64,000 nt of DNA, from NCBI RefSeq assembly GCF_009193135.1, contig NZ_VUKC01000001.1, forward strand, positions 248,001 to 312,000. Reading direction: 5' to 3'. The translations under genes were made by a program, and so were the position numbers. The notes below the pieces were generated by a model. That model did no database searches and had not been told where the DNA came from. It was given only the letters and a program-made list of their open reading frames with translations. The stretch comes from Georgenia satyanarayanai. GTDB lineage: Bacteria; Actinomycetota; Actinomycetes; Actinomycetales; Actinomycetaceae. This document shows positions 18,220 through 28,822 of this stretch, piece after piece (the stretch's first letter is position 1; each line of letters opens with the position of its first letter).

Positions 18220-20667
18220 ATGACCTCGCTCTTCGACAACCTCCCCGGTCTCCTCGGCGGCGACCGCCCGCCCCTGCCCGCCGCCGTCCCCCCGCGCGAC
18301 GACGACACCCCCGCTGCGGCGGAGGTCCGGCCGCGCGCCGCCGAGCTCCTCGAGGGGCTCAACCCGCAGCAGCGCGCCGCCGTCGTCCACGAGGGCGGCC
18401 CGCTGCTCATCGTCGCGGGCGCCGGCTCGGGCAAGACCCGCGTGCTCACGCACCGCATCGCCGGGCTGCTCGCCACCGGACGCGCCCGGGCGGGAGAGGT
18501 GCTGGCCATCACCTTCACCAACAAGGCCGCGGCAGAGATGCGTGAGCGCGTGGGCGAGCTCGTCGGGCCTGTCGCGCGCCACATGTGGGTCTCGACCTTC
18601 CACTCCGCCTGCGTGCGGATCCTGCGCCGCGAGCACGCGGCCCTCGGACTGCGCTCGAGCTTCTCCATCTACGACGCCGCGGACTCCCAGCGCCTCATGG
18701 CCCTGGTCATGCGTCAGCTCGACCTCGACCCCAAGCGCTACCCGCCCAAGGCGTTCTCCCGGAAGGTCTCCGACCTCAAGAACGAGCTCGTCGACCCCGA
18801 CTCCTTCGCCGCGGGGATCAGCGAGGGCAACGCCTACGACTCCGCGCTCGCCCAGGCCTACCGCCAGTACGACGCCCGGCTGCGGCAGGCCCACGCGCTC
18901 GACTTCGACGACATCATCATGCAGACGGTCAACCTGCTCCAGGCCTTCCCGAACGTGGCCGAGCACTACCGCCGCCGTTTCCGCCACGTGCTCGTCGACG
19001 AGTACCAGGACACCAACCACGCCCAGTACGTCCTCATCCGCGAGCTCGCCGGGGTGACGGACGGCGCGGACGGCCTGGAGCCCGCCGAGCTCACCGTCGT
19101 CGGTGACGCCGACCAGTCGATCTACGCCTTCCGCGGTGCCACGATCCGCAACATCCTCGAGTTCGAGGCGGACTACCCCGACGCGACGACCATCCTGCTC
19201 GAGCAGAACTACCGCTCCACGCAGAACATCCTCACCGCCGCCAACGCCGTCATCTCGCGCAACCCGAACCGCCGCGCGAAGAACCTGTGGACCGACAGCG
19301 GTGCCGGCCCCGAGGTGGTCGGCTACGTCGCGGACTCCGAGCACCAGGAGGCCCGGTTCATCGCCGAGGAGATCGACCGCCTCGGCGACTCCGAGGGCGT
19401 GCGGCCCGGCGACGTCGCCGTCTTCTACCGCACCAACGCCCAGTCCCGGGCGCTGGAGGAGGTGCTCGTCCGCGTCGGCATCCCCTACAAGGTCGTCGGC
19501 GGCACGCGCTTCTACGAGCGCAAGGAGATCAAGGACGCGCTCGCCTACCTCCGCGCCGTCGCCAACCCCGACGACGCCGTCAACCTCCGCCGCATCCTCA
19601 ACGTCCCCAAGCGCGGGCTGGGGGAGCGCGCCGAGGCGATGCTCGCCGCCCACGCCGAGCGCGAGCGGATCTCCTTCGGCGGCGCGATCGAGCACGCCGC
19701 TGCTCCCGACGGCGCCGCCCCCGAGGTCCTCGGCCTCGCCACCCGCGGGCGCACCCAGGTGCGTAGCTTCCACGAGCTCATGACCGGCCTGCGCGACATG
19801 CTCGCCGCCGGGGCGGGCCCGGCCGAGATCCTCGACGCCGCCCTCGACCGTTCCGGCTACCTCGCCGAGCTGCGGGCCAGCGAGGACCCGCAGGACGCCA
19901 CCCGGGTGGAGAACCTTGCCGAGCTCCACGCCGTCGCCGCCGAGTTCTCCCAGAGCGACCCCGACGGGGACCTCGGGGACTTCCTCGAGCGCGTCGCCCT
20001 CGTCGCCGACTCCGACCAGATCCCCGACGACGACTCCGCCAACCAGGGGCAGGTCACCCTCATGACCGTCCACACCGCCAAGGGCCTGGAGTTCCCGGTC
20101 GTCTTCGTCACGGGCCTGGAGGACGGCACGTTCCCGCACCAGCGCTCGCTCACCGACGAGGATGAGCTCGCCGAGGAGCGGCGCCTGGCCTACGTCGCGC
20201 TCACCCGGGCGCGCAAGCGCCTCTACCTCTCGCGCGCGGCCGTGCGCACCGCCTGGGGCATGCCCCAGCAGCTGCCGCCGAGCCGCTTCATCTCCGACAT
20301 CCCCGAGGAGCTCCTCGACTGGCGCCGCGCCGAGTCCTCCACCGACGCGCTGCGCGGCGGCGGCTGGGGCTCCGGCGGCTTCGGCTACGGCGGGGGCCGC
20401 CCCGCGGGTGGCAGCGGCGCGCGCAGCGGCCCGGTGCGTACCCGTCGCAGCGAGCCGGAGACCCCGAGCTTCGGCTCGGCGGCACCGCGCCCCGCGGGGG
20501 ACATCCCCGGCTTCGACATCGGCGACAAGGTCACCCACGACTCCTACGGCCTGGGCACCGTCGTCGGCCTCGAGGGCTCCGGTTCCAGCGCGGTCGCGCA
20601 GATCGACTTCGGCGGCGGCCAGGTCAAGCGCCTCCTCCTGCGCTACGCCCCGGTCACCAAGCTCTAG
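18220..20667 (+). CDS. pcrA: UvrD/PcrA superfamily 1 DNA helicase
   Basis: ATP-dependent 3'-5' helicase of repair and replication restart, 815 residues. A unique N-terminal tail of about 45 residues precedes the Q motif LNPQQRAAVVHEGG. Motif I is GAGSGKT (about 67), motif Ia ITFTNKAAAEM, motif II VDEYQDTN, motif III GDADQSIYAFRGA, motif IV QNYRSTQNIL, motif V VHTAKGLEFPVVF and motif VI AYVALTRARKRLY. A Gly/Arg-rich linker leads to a C-terminal Tudor-like domain (GDKVTHDSYGLGTVVG), which in PcrA binds RNA polymerase. Length and features match actinobacterial PcrA/UvrD1. Confidence 0.95.
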   Translation: MTSLFDNLPGLLGGDRPPLPAAVPPRDDDTPAAAEVRPRAAELLEGLNPQQRAAVVHEGGPLLIVAGAGSGKTRVLTHRIAGLLATGRARAGEVLAITFTNKAAAEMRERVGELVGPVARHMWVSTFHSACVRILRREHAALGLRSSFSIYDAADSQRLMALVMRQLDLDPKRYPPKAFSRKVSDLKNELVDPDSFAAGISEGNAYDSALAQAYRQYDARLRQAHALDFDDIIMQTVNLLQAFPNVAEHYRRRFRHVLVDEYQDTNHAQYVLIRELAGVTDGADGLEPAELTVVGDADQSIYAFRGATIRNILEFEADYPDATTILLEQNYRSTQNILTAANAVISRNPNRRAKNLWTDSGAGPEVVGYVADSEHQEARFIAEEIDRLGDSEGVRPGDVAVFYRTNAQSRALEEVLVRVGIPYKVVGGTRFYERKEIKDALAYLRAVANPDDAVNLRRILNVPKRGLGERAEAMLAAHAERERISFGGAIEHAAAPDGAAPEVLGLATRGRTQVRSFHELMTGLRDMLAAGAGPAEILDAALDRSGYLAELRASEDPQDATRVENLAELHAVAAEFSQSDPDGDLGDFLERVALVADSDQIPDDDSANQGQVTLMTVHTAKGLEFPVVFVTGLEDGTFPHQRSLTDEDELAEERRLAYVALTRARKRLYLSRAAVRTAWGMPQQLPPSRFISDIPEELLDWRRAESSTDALRGGGWGSGGFGYGGGRPAGGSGARSGPVRTRRSEPETPSFGSAAPRPAGDIPGFDIGDKVTHDSYGLGTVVGLEGSGSSAVAQIDFGGGQVKRLLLRYAPVTKL

Positions 20668-20750
20668 ACGAACACGCGTGCGGCGCGGCTCCCACCGCGG
20701 GCGGCGCGGCGGACCTAGCCTGACCCCGACACGACTGTCGAGGAGGGCGG

Positions 20751-22637
20751 ATGGCTCAGACCGCCGCGCCGGCTCGTCCCGCGCGCACCCGTACGACCTC
20801 CCGTCGTGCCCCCGCCCGGACCACCCCCGGGGCCGGGCACATCCACGGCCTGGACGGCCTTCGGGCGCTCGCCGTCGGCGCGGTGCTCGTCTACCACCTG
20901 CGGCCCACCTCGCTGCCCGGTGGCTTCCTCGGCGTCGACGTCTTCTTCGTCATCTCCGGCTTCCTCATCACCACCCTGCTCCTGCGTGAGCTCGGCAGGA
21001 AGGGCCGCGTCGACCTCCCGCAGTTCTGGCTGCGGCGGGCGCGGCGGCTGCTGCCGGCGCTGGTGAGCGTCGTCGTCGTCAGCGTGAGCCTGGCGGCCGT
21101 CGCGGGCGGTGACCTGCTCGTCAACATCGGCCGGCAGGTGCTCGGGGCGCTCACCTTCTCCAACAACTGGCTGGAGATCGGCGCGGGCTCGAGCTACTTC
21201 GCGCAGACCTCACCGCTGCTGTTCGTCAACTTCTGGTCCCTCGCGGTCGAGGAGCAGTTCTACCTCCTGTGGCCCCCGCTGCTCGGCCTGCTCCTCGCGC
21301 TGACGAGCACCGGACGCCAGCGGGTACGCGTCGCGCTCGCCGTCGCCGCCGTCTCCGAGCTCCTCATGGCGGTCCTGTACACACCGGGCGAGGACGCGAC
21401 ACGCGTCTACTACGGCACCGACTCCCACCTCTTCGGCCTCATGGTCGGGGTGGCGCTCGCCTTCGCCTGGGCCGCCCCGCGCAGCTGGCTGCACTCCGCG
21501 GCGTGGCAGCGCTGGCGGCAGCCCGCCGCGCTCGTGGCCCTGGCCGGCCTGCTCACGCTCATGACGGTCCTCCACGAGGACTCGGCGCTCACCTTCCGCG
21601 GCGGCATCCTCGCCGCCTGCCTCCTCACCGCCGTGCTCGTCGCGGCCCTCCTCGGGCCGGTGGGCCTCTACCAGCGGCTGCTGCGGATGCCGCCGGTCGC
21701 CTGGGTAGGGGAGCGGTCCTACGGCATCTACCTGTGGCACTGGCCGCTCATCCTCGTCCTCACCGAGCTGCTGCCCGCCACGACGTACGACTCCGTGCTC
21801 AGCTGGACCACCCGGGCGCTGGCCCTCGTCCTCACCCTCGTGGTGGCGGGCGCCTCCTACCGCTGGCTGGAGATGCCGGTCCGCCGGGAGGGCTTCGCCG
21901 GGGTGTGGCGCCGGTGGCGCGCCGCCCTGCGCGGAGGCAGGCGCGCCGCTCAGGTGGTGGGCGGGGCCGCCGTCGTCCTCGTCGTCACGACAGCCGTCGC
22001 CGTGGCGACCGCGCCGACGACGTCGCTGACCCAGCAGCAGATCGAGGCGAACGAGGAGCTCGTCGCCGCCTCCGCCGCCGAGAGCGAGGCGCCCGAGCCG
22101 CTGCCCGCCGACGCCGACTGGACCGTGCCCACCGGCGAGGAGATCAGCGGCTTCGGCGACTCGATCATGGTGACGAGCGCCCACGGCCTCGCCGACCGGT
22201 GGCCGGAGATCGCGCTGGACGCGAAGTCGAACCGGCAGTGGCCCGACGGGCTCGCCGCGATCGAGCAGGCCGTCGAGCAGGGCACCGTGCGCCGCGCCGT
22301 CGTCCTCGACTTCGGGACCAACGCCGGGGTCGGTGAGCCGGACGTCGTCCGGGCGGCGCTCGACGCGCTCGGCCCGGGCCGGATGATCGTCGTCGTCAAC
22401 CTCTACGGTGGCTCCTATTGGATCCCCGAGGCCAACGCCGCGCTCGCGGAGGTCGTGGCCGACTACCCCAACGCGCTCATCGCCGACTGGTACGCCGCCA
22501 TCGACGCCGAGCCGGACAAGCTCCAGTCCGACGGCATCCACCCCGGCATCGAGGGCGGCCACCTGTACACCGACGTCGTCGCCGAGGCCTTCGATGAGCT
22601 GTCCGAGCGGCTGCTGGAGGAGTCCGCCGGTGAGTGA
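20751..22637 (+). CDS. OafA-type acyltransferase with C-terminal SGNH domain
   Basis: Encodes 628 residues. The acyltransferase-3 domain (about 30-400) has roughly ten membrane helices and the signature HGLDGLRALAVGAVLVYHL ... FLGVDVFFVISGF. One further helix leads to an extracytoplasmic SGNH-hydrolase-like domain (about 440-628). Its block I is GFGDSIMV, with a block III-like Asn in DFGTNAG and block V DGIHPGIEGG. Such proteins move acyl groups to exported sugars, for example peptidoglycan or surface glycan O-acetylation. A TAGCCT at 20716-20721 and a GAGGAGGG ribosome site fit the start. Its end overlaps the next gene by 8 bases. Confidence 0.88.
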   Translation: MAQTAAPARPARTRTTSRRAPARTTPGAGHIHGLDGLRALAVGAVLVYHLRPTSLPGGFLGVDVFFVISGFLITTLLLRELGRKGRVDLPQFWLRRARRLLPALVSVVVVSVSLAAVAGGDLLVNIGRQVLGALTFSNNWLEIGAGSSYFAQTSPLLFVNFWSLAVEEQFYLLWPPLLGLLLALTSTGRQRVRVALAVAAVSELLMAVLYTPGEDATRVYYGTDSHLFGLMVGVALAFAWAAPRSWLHSAAWQRWRQPAALVALAGLLTLMTVLHEDSALTFRGGILAACLLTAVLVAALLGPVGLYQRLLRMPPVAWVGERSYGIYLWHWPLILVLTELLPATTYDSVLSWTTRALALVLTLVVAGASYRWLEMPVRREGFAGVWRRWRAALRGGRRAAQVVGGAAVVLVVTTAVAVATAPTTSLTQQQIEANEELVAASAAESEAPEPLPADADWTVPTGEEISGFGDSIMVTSAHGLADRWPEIALDAKSNRQWPDGLAAIEQAVEQGTVRRAVVLDFGTNAGVGEPDVVRAALDALGPGRMIVVVNLYGGSYWIPEANAALAEVVADYPNALIADWYAAIDAEPDKLQSDGIHPGIEGGHLYTDVVAEAFDELSERLLEESAGE

Positions 22638-23223
22638 CGTCGTCCTCGGTGAGGACGGTCTGGCCCGCCCGGCATGGGCCGCGACCGACCCGCTGCTGCG
22701 CGAGTACTACGACGCCGAGTGGGGCATGCCGGTGCGTGACGAGCGCGGCCTCTTCGAGCGGCTCAGCCTCGAGGCCTTCCAGTCCGGGCTCTCGTGGGTG
22801 ACGATCCTGCGCAAGCGGCCGGCCTTCCGCGCCGCCTTCGCCGGTTTCGACCCCGACGCCGTCGCCGCCTTCGACGACGACGACGTCGCGCGCCTCATGG
22901 CCGACGCCGGCATCGTCCGCAACCGGCGCAAGGTCGACGCGACGATCACCAACGCCCGCGCGACGGTCGCCCTCCGGGCCGAGGGTGGGCTGCCCGCGTT
23001 CGTCTGGTCCTTCCAACCGGCCGACACGCCCCGGCCGCGCACCGGCGCGGAGGTCCCGACGACGTCGCCCGAGTCGGTCGCTCTCGCGAAGGCGCTCAAG
23101 GCGCGCGGCTTCCGGCACGTGGGCCCGACGACGATGTTCGCGCTCATGGAGGCCGTCGGCATCGTCGACACCCACCTCGTCGGCAGCCACCGGCGCGGGT
23201 CCTCGGGGGTCTGGTCGGGGTAG
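22630..23223 (+). CDS. tag: DNA-3-methyladenine glycosylase I family protein lacking the zinc ligands
   Basis: Base-excision glycosylase of the TAG family, 197 residues. Conserved elements are YYDAEWGMPV, the active-site Glu in LEAFQSGLSWVTILRKRP, and RNRRKVDATITNARA. Escherichia coli TAG clamps its termini with a zinc bound by Cys4, His17, His175 and Cys179. At the matching places this protein has Pro/Ala (RPAWA), Tyr (YYDAEWG), His (THLV, kept) and Ser (GSH). A normal zinc site cannot form. GTG start inside the end of the acyltransferase gene, with an 8-base overlap. Confidence 0.85.
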   Translation: MSDVVLGEDGLARPAWAATDPLLREYYDAEWGMPVRDERGLFERLSLEAFQSGLSWVTILRKRPAFRAAFAGFDPDAVAAFDDDDVARLMADAGIVRNRRKVDATITNARATVALRAEGGLPAFVWSFQPADTPRPRTGAEVPTTSPESVALAKALKARGFRHVGPTTMFALMEAVGIVDTHLVGSHRRGSSGVWSG

Positions 23224-23292
23224 CCCTCCGGATGCCGCGCCGCCGCCGTGGTCCTAACCTCGGCACCGAGCAGACGGACGGAGGAGCGAACG

Positions 23293-23421
23293 GTGGGACG
23301 AGAGACGCCTGAGGCAGCGCACGACCCGGTGGAGTCGGCGGACGCCGCCGGCGAGCAGGAGGCCTCGAGCCTCGAGCGGGCGGGGGAGGCCGAGGAGGCC
23401 ATCGAGGAGCGCCTCGACTAG
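23293..23421 (+). CDS. Small acidic protein, hypothetical
   Basis: A 42-codon frame opened by GTG 10 bases after GGAGG (23280-23284). The product is strongly acidic and Ala/Glu-rich (EQEASSLERAGEAEEAIEER), helical, with no membrane segment and no known relatives that I recognise. It fills part of an otherwise empty 343-base gap. The good ribosome site and high GC3 favour a real gene, but the length is near the chance limit. Confidence 0.45.
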   Translation: MGRETPEAAHDPVESADAAGEQEASSLERAGEAEEAIEERLD

Positions 23422-23566
23422 TCGCCCGGGTGTCGCTGTGCTGCGCACAAGTCCCCGCGAACTGGCCTTGGTCGTCAGTTGTTCCGGCGTGTCACGCGCG
23501 TGCCGCGGACGTGTGCGCAGAACGGCGACGGCGCGCGCACACCCGGAGCGGGGAGAGGATGGACCC

Positions 23567-24172
23567 ATGACCGAGCAGAGCAAGTGGGTCCAGATGACCC
23601 AGGCCAACCCGCAGCACTCGCACTGGTACGTCGAGCGCTTCCGGACGATGGCCGAGTCCGGCGCCGACCTCGTCGGCGAGGCGCGCCTCGTCGACGCCAT
23701 GGTGCCGCGCGGGGCGCGCATCCTCGACGCCGGCTGCGGGCCGGGCCGGCACGGCGGCTACCTCGCCGAGCGGGGGCACACCGTCGTCGGCGTCGACGTC
23801 GACCCCGTCCTCGTCGCCGCCGCGCAGGAGGACTTCCCCGGCGCGACGTGGGTGGTCGAGGACCTCGCCGAGCTCGACCTGCCCGCTCGCGGGATCACCG
23901 AGCCGTTCGACGCGATCCTCTGTGCGGGCAACGTCATGACCTTCCTCGCGACGAGCACCCGGCGGGAGGTGCTGCGCCGCATGGGCCGCCACCTCACCCA
24001 CGACGGCCGCGCCGTCATCGGCTTCGGGGCCGACCGCGGCTATGAGTTCGACGACTTCCTCGGCGACGCCGTCGCCGCCGGCCTCGTGGCCGACCACCTG
24101 CTGTCCACCTGGGACCTGCGCCCGGCCGCCGAGGACTCCGACTTCCTCGTCGCGGTGCTCCGCCGCGCCTGA
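23567..24172 (+). CDS. Class I SAM-dependent methyltransferase
   Basis: Encodes 201 residues of a Rossmann-fold methyltransferase. Motif I is ILDAGCGPGRHGGYLAERG, the acidic end of strand 2 is VVGVDVD, and motif III is FDAILCAGNVMTFLA. The N-terminal cap (about 1-45) is aromatic-rich (HSHWYVERFRTMA). Substrate is unknown. The ATG is preceded by GAGGAT 6 bases upstream, which could be a -10 or a ribosome site. The aldo/keto reductase follows after 28 bases. Confidence 0.85.
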   Translation: MTEQSKWVQMTQANPQHSHWYVERFRTMAESGADLVGEARLVDAMVPRGARILDAGCGPGRHGGYLAERGHTVVGVDVDPVLVAAAQEDFPGATWVVEDLAELDLPARGITEPFDAILCAGNVMTFLATSTRREVLRRMGRHLTHDGRAVIGFGADRGYEFDDFLGDAVAAGLVADHLLSTWDLRPAAEDSDFLVAVLRRA

Positions 24173-24200
24173 CCGACCGAACCGACCCCGAGAGGACCTC

Positions 24201-25160
<960 letters not shown>

Positions 25161-25166
25161 GACGCG

Positions 25167-25195
25167 CCGGGCCGGTCCTGGGAGGACCGGCCCGG
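25167..25195 (+). terminator. 13-bp stem intrinsic terminator
   Basis: CCGGGCCGGTCCT (25167-25179) pairs perfectly with AGGACCGGCCCGG (25183-25195) across a GGG loop, just after the aldo/keto reductase stop. Confidence 0.8.
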
Positions 25196-25219
25196 TGGGC
25201 CCTTGTCTAGACGGGCGGG

Positions 25220-25249
25220 TACAGTGGACGGAGATGTCTCGATGTCGAG
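25220..25249 (+). promoter_or_regulatory. sucC promoter with palindromic operator
   Basis: A -10-like TACAGT at 25220-25225 is followed by the palindrome CTCGATGTCGAG (25238-25249), just after the expected transcription start. The same 13-mer TCTCGATGTCGAG occurs upstream of icd at 36015-36027. A shared regulator of TCA genes is inferred. Confidence 0.5.
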
Positions 25250-25284
25250 GCATTCCGAGAGACGTCGATGAGAGGACTGACCTG

Positions 25285-26445
25285 GTGGACCTTTTCGAGT
25301 ACCAGGCACGGGACGTGTTCGAGAAGCACGGGGTACCCGTCCTGGGCGGCATCGTGGCGACCACGCCGGCGGAGGCGCGCGCCGCGGCCGAGCGGCTGGG
25401 AGGCGGGACCGTCGTCGTCAAGGCGCAGGTCAAGACCGGTGGCCGCGGCAAGGCGGGCGGCGTCAAGCTCGCCCACAGCCCGGAGGAGGCCGAGGCCCGC
25501 GCGGCCGAGATCCTCGGCATGGACATCAAGGGCCACACGGTCCACCGCGTGATGATCGCCGAGGGCGCGAAGATCGCCGAGGAGTTCTACTTCTCGGTGC
25601 TGCTGGACCGCGCCGAGCGCCGCTACCTGGCCATGGCCAGCGTCGAGGGCGGCATGGAGATCGAGCAGCTGGCCGTCGAGCGCCCCGAGGCGCTGGCCCG
25701 TGTGGCCGTCGACCCGGTCGTCGGCATCGACGAGGCCAAGGCCAACGAGATCGTCCAGGCCGCCGGCTTCGCCGCGGACGTGGCCGACGCCGTCGCCGAC
25801 GTCATCCAGAAGCTGTGGACCGTCTACGCGAACGAGGACGCGACCCTCGTCGAGGTCAACCCCCTCGTGCGGACCGAGGACGGCGCGATCATCGCCCTCG
25901 ACGGCAAGGTGACGATCGACGCGAACGCCGACTTCCGCCACCCCGAGCACGCCGAGCTCGAGGACAAGGACGCCGCCGACCCGCTCGAGGCCAAGGCCAA
26001 GGAGCTGGGCCTCAACTACGTCAAGCTCGACGGCGAGGTCGGCATCATCGGCAACGGTGCGGGCCTGGTCATGAGCACCCTCGACGTCGTCGCCTACGCG
26101 GGCGAGCAGTACGGCGTCGGCCCGGCGAACTTCCTCGACATCGGAGGCGGCGCGAACGCCGAGGTCATGGCCAACGGGCTGGACGTCATCCTCGGTGACG
26201 AGCAGGTCAAGAGCGTCTTCGTCAACGTCTTCGGCGGCATCACCGCGTGCGACCAGGTCGCCAGCGGCATCGTCCAGGCGCTGGAGATCCTCGGCGACGC
26301 CGCCACCAAGCCGCTCGTCGTCCGCCTGGACGGCAACAACGTGGTCGAGGGACGTCGCATCCTCGACGAGGCCAACCACCCGCTGGTCACCATGGTGGAC
26401 ACGATGGACGACGCCGCGGCCAAGGCCGCCGAGCTCGCGAAGTAA
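25285..26445 (+). CDS. sucC: Succinyl-CoA synthetase beta subunit (ADP-forming)
   Basis: Together with sucD it interconverts succinyl-CoA and succinate with substrate-level ATP synthesis in the TCA cycle. It has 386 residues, the usual length. The ATP-grasp fold begins [20 protein letters not shown], followed by [17 protein letters not shown]. The C-terminal ligase domain contains [14 protein letters not shown] and [17 protein letters not shown] start with AGAGGA upstream. Starts further 5' would read through the operator region and are rejected. sucD follows after 15 bases. Confidence 0.96.
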   Translation: MDLFEYQARDVFEKHGVPVLGGIVATTPAEARAAAERLGGGTVVVKAQVKTGGRGKAGGVKLAHSPEEAEARAAEILGMDIKGHTVHRVMIAEGAKIAEEFYFSVLLDRAERRYLAMASVEGGMEIEQLAVERPEALARVAVDPVVGIDEAKANEIVQAAGFAADVADAVADVIQKLWTVYANEDATLVEVNPLVRTEDGAIIALDGKVTIDANADFRHPEHAELEDKDAADPLEAKAKELGLNYVKLDGEVGIIGNGAGLVMSTLDVVAYAGEQYGVGPANFLDIGGGANAEVMANGLDVILGDEQVKSVFVNVFGGITACDQVASGIVQALEILGDAATKPLVVRLDGNNVVEGRRILDEANHPLVTMVDTMDDAAAKAAELAK

Positions 26446-26460
26446 GGACGGGACAACAGC

Positions 26461-27381
26461 ATGTCGATCTTCCTCGACGCGAACTCGCGCGTCATCGTCC
26501 AGGGCATGACCGGTGCCGAGGGCCAGAAGCACACCCGCCGGATGCTCGGCTCGGGCACCCAGATCGTCGGCGGCGTCAACCCCCGCAAGGCCGGCACCAG
26601 CGTCGACTTCGACGTCACCCCCATCGGCCCCGGTGCCGAGGAGCGCACCGCGGGCTCGGTGTCCGTGCCGGTGTTCGGGACCGTGACCGAGGCGATGGAC
26701 GCCACCGGCGCGAACGTGTCGGTCATCTTCGTCCCGCCGGCCTTCACCAAGTCCGCGGTCATCGAGGCCGTCGACGCGGGCATGCCGCTCGTCGTCATCA
26801 TCACCGAGGGTGTCCCCGTCGCCGACACCGCCGAGTTCTTCACCTACGCGGAGAGCAAGGGCGTGCGGCTCATCGGCCCCAACTGCCCCGGCATCATCAG
26901 CCCCGGGAAGTCCAACGTCGGCATCACGCCGGCGGACATCACCGGTCCGGGCCGCATCGGCCTCGTGTCCAAGTCCGGCACGCTGACCTACCAGATGATG
27001 TTCGAGCTGCGGGACATCGGCTTCACCACCGCCATCGGCATCGGTGGGGACCCGGTCATCGGGACCACCCACATCGACGCCCTCGCGGCGTTCGAGGCGG
27101 ACCCCGAGACCGAGCTCATCGTCATGATCGGTGAGATCGGCGGCGACGCCGAGGAGCGGGCCGCGGCGTTCATCAAGGAGAACGTCACCAAGCCGGTCGT
27201 CGGCTACGTCGCCGGGTTCACCGCGCCCGAGGGCAAGACGATGGGCCACGCCGGCGCCATCGTCTCCGGCTCCTCCGGCACGGCCGAGGCGAAGAAGGAG
27301 GCCCTCGAGGCCGCCGGCGTCAAGGTCGGCAAGACCCCGAGCGAGACCGCGCGCCTGGCCCGCGAGCTGCTCCAGGGCTGA
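26461..27381 (+). CDS. sucD: Succinyl-CoA synthetase alpha subunit
   Basis: CoA-binding and phosphohistidine-carrying subunit of succinyl-CoA synthetase, 306 residues. The Rossmann CoA-binding domain starts [18 protein letters not shown] and includes [21 protein letters not shown] and [10 protein letters not shown] are conserved. The phosphorylated His is in [15 protein letters not shown]. It forms an operon with sucC and ends at a hairpin. Confidence 0.97.
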   Translation: MSIFLDANSRVIVQGMTGAEGQKHTRRMLGSGTQIVGGVNPRKAGTSVDFDVTPIGPGAEERTAGSVSVPVFGTVTEAMDATGANVSVIFVPPAFTKSAVIEAVDAGMPLVVIITEGVPVADTAEFFTYAESKGVRLIGPNCPGIISPGKSNVGITPADITGPGRIGLVSKSGTLTYQMMFELRDIGFTTAIGIGGDPVIGTTHIDALAAFEADPETELIVMIGEIGGDAEERAAAFIKENVTKPVVGYVAGFTAPEGKTMGHAGAIVSGSSGTAEAKKEALEAAGVKVGKTPSETARLARELLQG

Positions 27382-27397
27382 GCCCACCCGCACCACC

Positions 27398-27431
27398 GGC
27401 GGCCCGTCGCGCACCCGCGCGGCGGGCCGCC
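27398..27431 (+). terminator. sucCD terminator
   Basis: GGCGGCCCG (27398-27406) pairs with CGGGCCGCC (27423-27431), with additional pairing inside the loop. Confidence 0.65.
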
Positions 27432-27530
27432 TGCGTGTCCCGGCCCGGGAGGCGGCAGCGCCCGGGACACGGATCGGACACAACGCCACGACACGCCGCC
27501 GCCTTCGCGCGCCCACGCCGCGCGGTCACC

Positions 27531-27536
27531 GACGAT
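27531..27536 (+). promoter_or_regulatory. -10 element for the perM-like gene
   Basis: GACGAT, 7 bases before ATG 27544. It decides between two in-frame ATGs in favour of the second (MTTTVHP). Confidence 0.4.
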
Positions 27537-27543
27537 GGATGGG

Positions 27544-28821
27544 ATGACGACGACGGTCCACCCCCAGGTGAGCGGCCCCGCCCGCCGCGCGCCGCGGCTC
27601 CCCGAGGCCTGGCTGCGTGCCACCCTGGCGGGGATCGAGGCCGCGATCATCAGCTGGCTGCTCGTCGTCGTGCCCACGGTCGCGACCTACGTCGCCACCG
27701 CCGCCGCACCGCTGCTCGGCAACGCGAGCTGGACCGACGCCGCGGCCATCGGCACCGGCGTGTGGCTGCTCGGCCACGGCGCGGCCGTCGACGTCGGCGA
27801 GGCCGGCGTCGTCTCGCTCGCCCCGCTCGGCACCAGCCTCGTCAGCGCCGCCCTCGTCTACGGCGGCGCCCGCCGCGCCCGGCTGCGCCGGCCCGCCACC
27901 GCCGCCTTCGCCCTCGGGGGCTTCGTCCTCAGCGTCCTCGGCCTCTCGGCCGTCGTCCCCGGGCCTGCCGGCCGCCCCACGGTCGCGCTCGGAGCGCTCG
28001 CCATCGGTGGGGGCGCCCTCCTCCTCGCGCTGTGGCGCGCCCGCACCCCGCGGCCCGCGGGGTGGCTGCGCCTGCGTGAGGCCTCCCCGGGCTGGGTGCG
28101 CGCCGGCATCCGGGGCGCGTGGCTCGCGCTCGCCGGCCTGCTCGCCCTCGCGGTCCTCGTCCTCGCCGTCGGGCTGGTGAGCGGGATCGTCACCGTCCTC
28201 GAGCTCCACGAGGCGCTCGCGCCGGGCCGGCTCGGCACCGTCGTCCTGCTCCTCGGCCAGCTCGCCTACCTGCCGACGATGGTCGTGTGGGCCCTGGCCT
28301 GGCTGTGCGGTCCCGGCTTCGCCGTGGGGCGGGGCACGCTGTTCTCCCCGGGCGAGGTCGTCACGGCGCCGCTGCCCGCCTTCCCCGTGCTCGGCATCCT
28401 GCCCGAGCCGGGCGGCACTCCGGCCCTCGGGCTCGTCGTGCTCCTGCCGGTGCTCGTCGGCGCCGCCGTGGGGGCGTGGTTGCACCGCAGGCGCTTCCAG
28501 GAGCGCTGGTGGCAGTCCGCGCTCAGCGGCGTCGTCGCCGCGGCCACGCTCGCGGTCCTCGGCGCGCTGCTCGCGGCGGCCGCCTCCGGCAGCATCGGGC
28601 CCGGCCGGCTCGCGACCGTGGGGCCCTCCGCCCCGGCCGTCGCCGGCGCCCTCGCCTGGCAGACCGCCCTGGGCGCCGTCGTCGTCCTCCTCGCCCTGCA
28701 CCCCCAGGTGCACGACGCCGTCGGGCGCGGCTCACGCGCCGTCCGCGCGAGGGTGACCCGCAGGAACGACGACGGCGGCGCGGGCTCCGCGCCCACGCCG
28801 CCGTCCGCCTCGCCCGAGTAG
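27544..28821 (+). CDS. DUF6350 / PerM-like integral membrane protein
   Basis: Encodes 425 residues with roughly ten membrane helices. Short loops and a hydrophilic C-terminal tail (from about 395) rich in Arg, Asp and Ser. Its place between sucD and purN matches perM of Mycobacterium tuberculosis, a cell-division-associated membrane protein needed for persistence. Orthology here is inferred from synteny and topology. The tail would be cytoplasmic and could contact division proteins. An ATG three codons upstream (27535) overlaps the -10 element and is less likely. Confidence 0.75.
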   Translation: MTTTVHPQVSGPARRAPRLPEAWLRATLAGIEAAIISWLLVVVPTVATYVATAAAPLLGNASWTDAAAIGTGVWLLGHGAAVDVGEAGVVSLAPLGTSLVSAALVYGGARRARLRRPATAAFALGGFVLSVLGLSAVVPGPAGRPTVALGALAIGGGALLLALWRARTPRPAGWLRLREASPGWVRAGIRGAWLALAGLLALAVLVLAVGLVSGIVTVLELHEALAPGRLGTVVLLLGQLAYLPTMVVWALAWLCGPGFAVGRGTLFSPGEVVTAPLPAFPVLGILPEPGGTPALGLVVLLPVLVGAAVGAWLHRRRFQERWWQSALSGVVAAATLAVLGALLAAAASGSIGPGRLATVGPSAPAVAGALAWQTALGAVVVLLALHPQVHDAVGRGSRAVRARVTRRNDDGGAGSAPTPPSASPE

Positions 28822-28822
28822 G

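Noticed and set aside
25195-25284. A longer N-terminus for sucC
   Set aside because: The added residues would be read through a predicted promoter and operator, and SucC proteins begin at the DLFEYQAR segment.
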